In this document: positions 54,600 through 64,000 of the stretch, one piece after another
How positions within the stretch are numbered: the stretch's first letter is position 1
Layout of the letters: every line of letters begins with the position of its first letter
From: Cryptomeria japonica
Lineage: Eukaryota; Streptophyta; Pinopsida; Cupressales; Cupressaceae
Length of the DNA: 64,000 nucleotides
Reading direction: 5' to 3'
Assembly: GCF_030272615.1 (NCBI RefSeq)
Contig: NC_081412.1
Span: forward strand, 695,152,083-695,216,082
Notes under the pieces: generated by a model
The model's input: the letters and a program-made list of their open reading frames with translations, nothing else
Told to the model about the DNA's origin: nothing
The model's database searches: none
Translations under genes and position numbers: made by a program

Positions 54600-55688
54600 C
54601 CATCTCCTATTACGTGCATTAAGGTTCGGCTGAGTGAAAATGTACTAAAGACTCTGATGATCTGAATGCAGCTTGAAGTGATGACCCAAAAGGAAGTGTC
54701 TCCACCTCACAAGTGCATGCACTACTACTGCGAGCTCAAGGTCATGAGTAGGATAATTAAGTTCATGAGTCTTAAGTTTCCTAGACTTGAAAACTATAGC
54801 CCTACCATCTTGCATAAGAACTGCTCCTAAACCCTGTAGTGAAGCATCTGTACAAACCATGAAGTCAGCTGAGGGATCTAGTACAACAAGGATAGGTGCG
54901 CTAGTGAGTACCTTTTTGAGTTCCTGAAAGGCCTTCTCGCACTTCTCTATCCACTCAAATTTCTTCCCTTTATGCTAAAGAGAAGTAATAGGATGTGTGA
55001 CTCTGGAGAATCCCTTAGCAAAACGTTGGTAATAACCTGCTGAGCCCATGAAGCTCCTAACCTCTGTCACACTGGTCAACACTGGCCAATCCATAATAGC
55101 CCTGATCTTTGATGGGTCAACTAAGATCCCATCACCATAAATAATGTGCCCAAGGTACTTGACCTTTGATCAAAAGAAAGCACACTTTGACAAACTGCCA
55201 AACAACTGATTATCCCGCAAACACTGCAATACTTGTTTCAGGTGCTCCTCATGCTCCTTCTCATTCCAAGAATATATCAGTATATCATCGAGGAACACAA
55301 TTAAAAAGTGGTCTAGAAATGTGCGGAATACCCCATTCATGAGGCTCATAAAAACATCTAGAGCATTCGTAAGACCGAATGGAACCACGGTGAACTCATA
55401 GTGGCCATATCTAGTGAGAAATGTGGTCTTGTGGATATCACTTTCCACTATTCTCAGCTGATGGTATTCTAACTTCAGATCAATTTTGGAAAAGACTTTG
55501 GCACCTTGAAGTTGGTCGAATAAATCATCAATTCTGGGCAAAGGATATCTGTTCTTGATGGTTACTTTATTTAACTATCGATAATCCATACATGATCGGA
55601 GAGATCCATCCTTCTTAACGAAGATGATTGGTGCACCCCAAGGGGATACGCTAGGATGAATATGACCCTTCTCAAGGAGTTCCTCAAG
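54600..55688 (-). pseudogene. DEL-1 reverse transcriptase and RNase H
   Basis: Same frame as the neighbours. RT shows [33 protein letters not shown] and FLDDILIYS (55541-55170), with the catalytic Asp pair intact. RNase H shows VCTDASLQGLGAVLMQ and LHSDHQSL (54860-54645). Stops lie at about 55690, 55570, 55169, 54975 and 54640. Confidence 0.88.
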
Positions 55689-56336
55689 CTATATTTTGAG
55701 CTCATTAAGCTCATTTGTGGTCATCCTATAAGGTTCTCTAGAAACTGGCTCGACTCCTGGTACAAGGTCTATATGAAAGTCAATCTCTCTATAGGGCAGC
55801 ATTCTAGGTAGCTCTGAAGGAAACACATCTGAATATCCCTTTAGGATAGGATGGTCGTCAAGCGATGTTTCCTTTTCTTCCTCTTCTCCTCTATCACTGA
55901 TAGTGATAGCAAAAAACCGACATCCCTTTCGCATGCTCTGCTTAAGCTGCATTGTGGAGATCATACGAAGAGACACGGGTCTCTGAATCCCGGTGATAAC
56001 TATGGGCGAACCATGATCATCCTCACACTCAATTTTTTTCAGGCAGCAATCCATCTTGGCTCTATTAGCATAAAACCAATCCATGCCAAGTATGGTACCA
56101 TAAGATCCAAGTGGTGTCACTCTAAGGTCTACTAAAGTGGTGGTCTTGCCAATCTACAGCTGACATGCCCTAACCTCTGATTCCACTGACACTCTAGCCC
56201 CTGAAGCTAACTCCACTTCCCAACTAACACCCTGTCTAGTTGCCACTAGCCCACAATGCTCCATAACCAATGGAGATATAAAGGAGTCAGTAGCTCCTAA
56301 ATCAAATAAAATAGATACATTGTTACCTTTGATCAT
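55689..56336 (-). pseudogene. DEL-1 protease and RT linker
   Basis: The protease active region reads FDLGATDSFIS (Leu where Ser or Thr is usual, as D-L-G), with the later ILGMDW motif in the next open piece (56120-55689). After it comes the acidic pre-RT linker with VFPSELPRMLPYREIDF. One stop near 56152 separates the two pieces in the same frame. Confidence 0.85.
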
Positions 56337-56429
56337 ACTTGCAGCCTCGATGACCGTGGCTTGGTGCTCAGCCTAGCGGTTGTCAACCACTGCGAATACT
56401 CTATGGGACCTGCCCATATCACCAACTGT

Positions 56430-57773
56430 CAGCTCTGAAGTGGACATCCGCTAATTCCCTATCATCTTACCCTGAGGGCAATCCCTCGCCATATGCCCCA
56501 TGGCTCCACATGTAAAGCAAGCACCCCATGCCTAAAACTGGGTGCCCTGAGGCCTAGAGAAAGCCTGTCCTTCTGTCTTGCTAGATCCGTTGTACCCACC
56601 CCTGGAGGACTGCTGAGTCCTCACCAGAGGTGTGTAAGGCACATGCGCTCTTTGATCTCACCTCTAACCCTGAGACTGCCACTGCTTGGGCTTTGTGCCC
56701 TGCTGATACTATGGAGGCTTCTGCCTCTAGTTCTGTTATGACTGTTGCGGAGGAGGGGGTTTGGAGAACCCTTGTGAGTTTTAGTTATTTCCCTTCCAAT
56801 GGGGTTTCTGAAATCCATAAGTCTAGGGTGTAGTGTTTCAGTTTTGAAACCAATCCCTAGTATCCTATAGCCTAACCTGAATCTCCTCTACTATTAGTGC
56901 TTTCTCCACAGCAACCCGAAGGTTCTCTAGAGTGGACATCCTCACTGGCCTTGCTTTAGTGGCATTTAGCCCTCTGATGAAGTAGTTGATGAGAAGTTTC
57001 TCATCCTTTAGATAATCCACATAAGGCAAGAGCTCAAAGAATTTGCTCTCGTATTGGATCACAGATAAGCCCTTTTGTTGGAGGTCATGAAACTCATCTA
57101 TCCGATGCTATCTGTAATGCTCCGACAAGTACCTCTCCGTGAACCTCTCTGTAAATATCTCCCAAGTGAGGGTATTAGGAACTAATCCACACTTGTAATC
57201 CTCCTGTCTCCACCATGTGGAGGTTGTTCCTCTCAACAGATTGACCATGACACGTGCTTTTAGATTTCTCTTGTAAGAGCACAATGAAAAGAACCTCTCA
57301 AGGCTCAAAATCCATGCCTTAGCTTCTACCCCATCGGTAGAACCCCCAAAAGATGGTGGCTGGAGGCGCATAACCCCCCTGATAAGATCCCCTAGATCCT
57401 GACGAGCTCTCTCAAAATAACTGGCTCCACCACTGGAGGTGGTCCTGGTACGTGCATAGACTCTAGCTCATTCCCACATTGACTCTCTATAGGAATTGGA
57501 GGTGGACTCCTACTCCGTTCCCTATCAGTTGATCTATGACTCCTAAAGTTTTGATTTCTAACATGATGGTCCTCTGCTAGAATCCTTTCTTGAACTACCA
57601 ATTAGGTTCTGGATTGCTTCTAAGAGGTTTCGGTTATGATCATTTGGTTGTTTGGGAGGAGCCTCTGGGTTCTCTTCTAGAACCAATTCCTTCCTATCTG
57701 CCTCCTCGCATGCAATGCATACACACCTAGGGCCCCTTCCGCGCTTGCGAGCTTGTCGCGTAGTCGGAGGCAT
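56430..57773 (-). pseudogene. DEL-1 gag
   Basis: Begins MPPTTRQARKRGRGPR (ATG at 57773). The gag fold is visible in 57371-56865 (FGGSTDGVEAKAWILSLERF, WEIFTERFTERY, DEKLLINYFIRGLN). A zinc knuckle CFTCGAMGHMARDC is intact at 56478-56519. The main frame is shared with pol all the way to 53031, except that between about 57600 and 57390 the better coding match is in another frame, pointing to two compensating indels. Several stops are present. Confidence 0.85.
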
Positions 57774-57934
57774 CCTAAGAGAAAAATAAAATAAAATAAA
57801 TTAAATAACTAATTTCTTTTCGAAAAATATTTAATTAATTAAATTTAAATATCCTAGAAAATCAATATAATAAAATTAATTAAATAATCTAAAGCGAAAC
57901 GTAATGGAGAAAGGTTCCTAGTGTTGGAAACCTT

Positions 57935-57946
57935 GCTCTGATACCA
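57935..57946 (-). other. DEL-1 primer binding site
   Basis: The minus strand reads TGGTATCAGAGC, three bases from the LTR; initiator-Met tRNA type. Confidence 0.95.
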
Positions 57947-57949
57947 AAA

Positions 57950-58572
57950 TGTCATGCCCAAAAATTCAGGGCAAGAACGAGATAAATTTTTTTTTAAAAT
58001 CACAACTTAAACCTTAAATTGACAAATATGAAATGCTATAACATGTTTTGTCTTAACTATGTTTAGAGTTAACTTTATCTACTAGCTCAAGTATTCGGAA
58101 ACAATTAAAATTAAATGCGGAATTCTAAGTGAATAGTTTTATTGTCTACTCAAATTTAATCAATCAACTAATTTAGATAATTAAATGGCGTAGGCAAAAT
58201 TAATCTCTGATAGCCATTAATTGATTTTAGAAACTAATTAAAATAGTCTTGGCATATAGTTATAATTATTCTTCTAGCATTCATTTAAATTTATAATTAA
58301 AATGTGCTTAAATTAAATTAAGTAAGGTACAATTAAGTCCATGACGAAAAACGTTCTATAAGGTTTAATTCCAAAAAAACCTATATCCAAGTATGTTAAA
58401 TAAATCTCAACTTCATTTTTTTTTTTAAAAAGAAATACCCTTAGGTTGATTAAAAAATCAATGTTTGTCCACTTGATTTTATATACTCATAAGAATTCTA
58501 CAAACACTAAATAAAATGTTAAAATCTAAAGATTTGCCTTATTCTTTAATATTCACAACTTTCTATATATAT

Positions 58573-58621
<49 letters not shown>

Positions 58622-61600
58622 GCTAAATATTTAATTAATATAACAATTTTCCCAAATTTATAAAAACAAAACCATGCAAACCCTAACTAGGAATTTGCAT
58701 TATAAAATACCCCCTATTTTATAATTTACCATTTCTTATTACTACCCTAGCCCTACCCGGGCTAGGGTTTTATAATTTTTTTTTTTGTTTAAGGAATTAT
58801 GTAGGGCAGAATGGAGTCCACGGCAATGGCCATGGCAGATGGGCGACAGTTTTAGGGAAGGTCGAGTGCAGTGGTGCACAAAGCTCCACTAGTGGGTCAC
58901 CCCACTGTGGGGGTCGCGGCCCACCCAGTGGCCTTGCCCACTATGTCAGTCGCGACCCGCACAGTGGCACAACCCATTGCATGGAGCACGACCCACATAG
59001 GGAGTCACGGCCTCCTGTGAGGGTCGCGACCCACATAGAGGTTGTGGCCTCTGTGAGAGTCGCGGACCGCACAGGGGCTGCGCCCCCTACGCAGCTGAAG
59101 CTCTGCGGAGGTTCTAAAACCCTGCTACCCTCGATGCACAAATCTCTTTTTTTTTGCTAAATGTTTTTATGTTTTTTTTAATTTAAAAATAAAATAAAAT
59201 ATACTTATATATATATATATATTTATTTATTTATTTTCATAGGTGTTTATTATATAAATATATTTTATATATATATAAGTATATACATGTAATTTCCATG
59301 TATATAATTATATATTTATATATATATATATATTATATAACAGAAATTATATAATGAATAGACAAAAGTATTTTGATTTCAGGTATGTATTTGAATACAG
59401 GATCTTACTGTACAGAATACTGAAGTATTATATTGTTTCAGGTATGTATTCGAATACAGGATCTTACTGTACATAATACTGAAGTATTATATTGTTTCCT
59501 TTTGATTTACTTACTGTACAAACAAGGTAAATAACAAAATTTAATATACTTAAAACTAAAAATTTAATTGCTAAAGGAAATAATTAGGCTAACTAAATAT
59601 GGACTTTATATTCTGCCATAAGTAAATAACAGTTTTTTTTATAAAAAAAAGAATTGAACATCAACTATATACAAATGCGATTATTTAATTTAGATAGGCC
59701 ATCTAGTTTCTAAATTTGAATCTCTGCAATTAAATATGTGATTATATTTTCCTGCAACATTATTTATCTAAAATCAATTCAAGTTATCTTTAGAGATACA
59801 CTAATAGGGAATAAATGAAATATTTACATTCAAAACAACATGCATGCAATTATTAAATCCTCTCTTTGCAATAGAATATGAACTGAAACATTTATTTTTC
59901 AAAACAACATGCATGCAAACATTAATTCATTTCTTTATTCCCTTGAATTATTTTATATGCATAAAAGGGGTAAAATAAATTTTATAGCTTTTCCAAAAAA
60001 TATTATTTACTAAACAAATATTAAAATCACGAGAACTTTTGAGGAACTAAACCTAGATTTACTCATTTCCTTTTTTTTTCTTGCATTATACAAAATAATA
60101 GATTTCATCTCTTTAAATAACATTTAAAAGACACTATCGTCGTTTTACAAATAGGTCTCTCATTACTAAAAATAAGGACTTTTAAAAACAAGATAATAAA
60201 AATATTTCAAATCAGGTTTCTGCAACAAATAACTCAAGCCATATCCACATGTCATATTCCTTTCTTTCAACAACCTGCATTAGATCAAAAGCTATGACCA
60301 TGGAGAGCTCACCTCCTAGCCTAGGCTAATTGGTAGCCACCCCCGAGCTTGGAGAACCAAGCCCTAGACAAGTAACACACATGCAAACACAAAAGACAAG
60401 AGAATACACAGACTCAAACACAACCCCAACCCAGGCTACACTGCACCACACATTTGTGGTGTCTTTTCAAGGGTGGTAGTGGACCAAGTACCCCGAGGAG
60501 ACTACAAGTATGGTAAAACATATAGCCACCTCATGACAAACCAAATACATCAAGTATAACAACCCCATATTCCTTATGCTCCCCAAGGCGTTCATGCCTT
60601 ATTTCCCTCCTTATGACCCCCAATGCATAAACAAGCCACACAGCAAGGGTCACATAAAATCCCTTGTGATCACTCTCATAATGAGAGCCTCTCACTCGAG
60701 GGCTGTCACTTCTACCACCCACAAGACCATCCTCTCTCCCAAGAGTAGGAGGTCTTGATTACTCCCAAACCACATACATTGCATAAGCACCAAACACCAA
60801 ATAAATTTCCAAGAAATACATGCAAGAAAACCAGTCTTTTACACAAGCATTTCTTTCAAAACAACATGCAATAAGAAAACGTTACAAGAAAGGTAGAACC
60901 AACCTTAAACTGCCCAAAGGTATGCTAGTTTTGTTCAGGATGAGCAGCCCAATTCCACAAGTCTTTTCTTTCTACACTTAGTCAAATTCTCAATCCCAAA
61001 TCTATCTTTTTCTTTTCAAAAATTCTTTGTCTCAAAAAATGGAGAGTGGGTGATTACCCGCTAATTTTCTAATTCTTGCTTAAGAAGCCCTTTGTGAGAG
61101 TTCTCACAAGTTTCTAAAAATTGAAAAGGAAGGTAAGGTAAAATGGGAAAGAGAACTCTCATTCGAAAAGGAAGGTTCACAACTTAGTTCAAGTCTTCTA
61201 ATTTCAATTTTCGCACAACTTAGAAAAGTCACTTTTTAGGGTGTCTAAAAGGTCACATGGGAGTAGAAACTTGCCTAAAATTACCCCTAACCCTTAGGTA
61301 TACCTTATGGGCTTTAGGAAACCCTATTAAACTACCCCTAGGTGTCCATTTAACCCTTTTTTAACCCCTCTAAACTTTCTTTTCGGGTCAAACCTATGTT
61401 GACCATCCCAAAGATTCTTTACCCAAGGCATTTATGGAATCACATTACATTAATTGAAAAAGCTATAGTTAAACAATTCCCTCCAAGAGACAAATTTAAA
61501 AACTCAAACATAAATCCACACGTGTCAAGTGACACAAAGAAAATACTTTTACAAAATTATACATGAAATTGTGTCTCTTGTTGGATTTAAATAAATCAAT

Positions 61601-62205
61601 TAAATAACATTTAACACACATGCATCATTTACTATTACGAATAAAATACGACACAAATAGGGTGTTGTCTCTCCAAATAGACAAACCCTGGTTTTACGAA
61701 CATACATAGGTCTAGGTTTGGTTCTCTGTAATATTTTCATGGTCACATGGATAGCTTCCTGTGCATCTCAATTACATATTAGTAACTTTAAATAACCTCA
61801 TATAATATAAAACACAAGAATAATAGTACACATCAAACACTCTGCATACAGTATACATATAAAAAAAATCAATACATCTTACATCCCAATAACTCCACAT
61901 ATGCAATTATCATAATTCTCCTAATTTTGATCCATACATAAAACATACATCCTGATTCTATCATCATAATAAAGTCCTGCAATTCCAATAATGACCTACA
62001 TCATTGCAAATCTATCATATTCTAGAATTCATATAGAGATCTATATCATAATGCATATAAATGAAGCATCAACATACATCAATGTTATCCCAAATCATGG
62101 AATCATATAAGTTCTAAATCAAAATGTATAAAATAAAGTATCCAAAAATAGTCTCAACATATAAGATCACTAAAATGCTAGAATGAGTTGGGGTGGGGCC
62201 TCACA
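57950..62205 (-). repeat. DEL-1 5' LTR
   Basis: 4,256 bp, collinear with 48693-53002. The GC-rich island is at about 58801-59130. Confidence 0.92.
59378..59496. repeat. 59-bp tandem duplication in DEL-1 5' LTR
   Basis: The unit TTTCAGGTATGTATTYGAAT and following bases occurs twice here and once in the other LTR (about 50198-50256), so it arose after insertion. Confidence 0.85.
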
Positions 62206-62210
62206 CCTCC

Positions 62211-62275
62211 ATCATATCCTCTTGTTGTCCAGTCTGGATTGATCTCTTTGAGGTCCCTCTTAACTAGTGACTGCA
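62211..62275 (+). repeat. CHR-1 3' LTR, last part
   Basis: Matches the end of the 5' LTR (ATCATATCCTCTTGTTG... TCTCTTTGAGG ... GACTGCA type). It ends GACTGCA at 62275 and is followed by CCA as in the 5' LTR, but then by pol sequence instead of a primer site. Confidence 0.75.
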
Positions 62276-63482
62276 CCACATGATTTGGGTGGATTTCTTG
62301 TAGAGTTATACCTTTGTTTTGAAGCATAGAAGTGGGAAGTCAAATAAAATTATTGATGCATTGAGTAGAAGGAGGAATATGTTGACAGAGATGAGAGTAG
62401 AGGTATTAGGTTTTTAAGAATTGAAGAACTTGTATGGGGATGACCCAGATTTTGCAGAGCCTTGGAAATCTTGTAAGGAACCAGTTATGATGGACAGAAG
62501 TAAGTGGTTGGATTATTTCATTCAAGATGAGATGTTATTTAGAAGAGTTCAGTTGTGTATACCTAGGAGTTCTATGAGAGAGTATGATAAAGGAGAAGCA
62601 TAGTGGAGGACTAGCTAGATACTTTGGTGTTGATAAGATAGTAGCATTGGTCAGTGAGAATTAATTTTGTCCTCAGATCCATAAGGATGTCAAGAAATTT
62701 GTGCAGAACTGTAGAATTTGTCAACTTGCAAATGGTAGTAGTCAGAATGTTGGATTGTATAAGCCTTTGACAGTTCTGAAGAGACCTTGGGAGGATAAGC
62801 ATGGATTTTCTACTTAGATTGCCTAGGACACAAAGAGGACATGCTTATATATTTGTAGTGGTGGATAGATTCTCGAAGATGGCACATTTCATACCTTGTA
62901 AGAAGACAACAGGTGCAGTACATGTTGTTGACTTATTTTTCAAAGAAGTGAGATTTCATGGATTACCTAAAGGCATAGTTTCTAACAAAGATACTAAGTT
63001 TGTTGGATATTTTTGGAGAGCACTTTGGAAGAAGATGAAGATGGATTTGAAGTTCAGTTCTACTTTTCACCCATAGACTGATGGACAAATAGAGGTAGTG
63101 AATAGGAGTTTGGGAAATTTGTTGAGATGCATAGTTGGAGAGAAGACTAGAAGTTGGGACTTGATTATTGCACAAGTAGAATATTCCTACAATAATTTAG
63201 TGAATAAGAGTACCAGAAGAACACCTTTTGACATTTTCACTGGAGTACATCCTAGAGGTATATCAGAGTTGAGAGACATCAGTAATGAAGATAAAAGGAG
63301 TGCAAAAGAAGAAAAATTTGTAGAGCATACAAAGACAATGCATACTCAGGTTAAACAACATTTGGAGGACATGAACAATAAGTATATGGAGAAAGCGGAT
63401 GAGAAAAGGAAACATAAGGAATTTGAAGTTGGCAATGAAGTGATAGTGTACCTGAGAAAAGAGAGATTTCTAGTTGGAACCT
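62276..63482 (+). pseudogene. CHR-3, chromovirus RNase H tail and integrase fragment
   Basis: Starts inside RNase H (MIWVDFL, stop, YTFVLKHRSGKSNK, ALSRRR) and continues through the integrase zinc region (decayed; CRICQLANGSS near 62715-62745), the core ([20 protein letters not shown] and [12 protein letters not shown] at 62801-62900, [18 protein letters not shown]) and ELRDISNEDKRS to VYLRKERFLVGTYN, where copia sequence takes over. One core Asp has become Asn (VSNKDTKF where the family has VSDRD). At least five stops or shifts occur. It contains the pol segment missing from CHR-1 and is closely related to it. Confidence 0.85.
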
Positions 63483-63504
63483 ATAATATGGATGAAGCAG
63501 ATGT

Positions 63505-63882
63505 TAGTGGTGGCAATATGCTATTTCTTTATCTACTACTGAGGAAGAATACATTTTTGTTGCTAGCAATTGTACTTGGGTAATATGGATGAAGCGGATG
63601 TTAAAAGATATTAGATTTTTTTATGATGTGCCTACTGCTATATACTGTGATAATTCAAGTGCTATCAACTTTTCTAAGAATTCGGTATTGCTTTCAAAGA
63701 CTAAGCATATATCAATCAAGTTTAATTTCTTAAGAGAGAAGGTGAATGAGAAGGAAGTCAAATTGGAGCATGTATCTACAAAGGAACAAATTACAGATAT
63801 ATTTACAAAGCTTTTGCCGAAAGACACTTTTGAGTATCTGAGAGAGAAGTTAGGGGTAATTGCCCCTCTTAATAAGAACTAA
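63505..63882 (+). pseudogene. COP-B, copia RNase H C-terminal end
   Basis: After the junction the frame reads AISLSTTEEEYIFVAS (catalytic Glu region), IYCDNSSAINFSKN (Asp region), SKTKHISIKFNFLRE and STKEQITDIFTK, then the natural stop at 63882. It is similar in layout to COP-A but not the same sequence. The first RNase H Asp motif and all upstream pol are absent. A 25-bp near-repeat (63487-63511 and 63580-63604) brackets the start of the copia part. Confidence 0.85.
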
Positions 63883-64000
63883 GATGCATTGAGTTACATC
63901 AATCCAGTGAATTTCACAGAGATCTTATGATCCAGATTGATGAGGTGGCTTCTACTTAGGGGGAGTAGTTAGTATTGTGATTCAGATGATCGGATTTGTT
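63883..64000 (+). other. COP-B 3' end with polypurine tract, LTR start likely
   Basis: A GGGGGAGTAGT tract at about 63959-63969 is followed by TAGTATTGTG, a plausible LTR start with a changed second base. The window ends 30 bases later. Confidence 0.5.

Noticed and set aside
62276-62280. CCACA as right target duplication of CHR-1
   Set aside because: The left flank is GGCAG; no match at any nearby offset.

Overview
The window looks like a piece of a large, repeat-filled land-plant nuclear genome. It is AT-rich, carries only plant-type Ty1/copia and Ty3/gypsy LTR retrotransposons, and shows no clear single-copy host gene, tRNA or rRNA. A conifer or other gymnosperm is my guess from LTR style and nesting; nothing in the sequence proves it. 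Element names below (TAT-1, CHR-1 and so on) are local labels.

Layout from left to right. 1-2767: leader, primer site and 5' LTR of a minus-strand Tat-like Ty3 element (TAT-2), the rest lying outside the window; it sits inside a copia pol. 2759-5097: the 3' end of that copia element (COP-A), with RNase H, polypurine tract and 3' LTR. 5120-9057: an unclassified 1.6 kb direct repeat plus a third partial copy. 9060-62275: an old plus-strand chromovirus (CHR-1) that hosts nearly everything else. Its 5' LTR holds a gag-only copia element (COP-gag, 9347-17108, target duplication AATCT). Its pol holds a second chromovirus on the minus strand (CHR-2, 19460-46073, duplication ATTAC/GTTAC), whose RNase H region in turn holds a young 18.7 kb Tat element (TAT-1, 22671-41356, duplication GAAGG). 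Its 3' LTR holds a minus-strand Del/Tekay-like chromovirus with 4.3 kb LTRs (DEL-1, 48693-62205, duplication CCTCT/CCTCC). 62276-63482 is a fragment of another chromovirus (CHR-3) that seems to share the CHR-1 3' LTR, and 63505-64000 is the end of a copia element (COP-B).

The most interesting object is TAT-1. Its two 1,477-bp LTRs differ at only about seven places that I found. On the minus strand it carries a small ORF, gag, protease, a G-patch-like domain, reverse transcriptase, a weak first RNase H, then after one in-frame stop a second (archaeal-type) RNase H and integrase. On the opposite strand, between pol and the 3' LTR, it carries an apparently intact two-exon gene for a 661-residue plant mobile domain protein, with a TATA box, good splice sites and a possible polyadenylation signal. 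The gene's intron is filled with a roughly 21-bp-spaced TAGCGC motif array, and the same motif, reading in the sense of gag-pol, fills two arrays in the gag-pol leader. TAT-2 has the same leader design (conserved central module between two motif arrays) but with a different self-complementary motif.

All elements other than TAT-1 have several stops, frameshifts or missing domains and are dead as protein-coding units.
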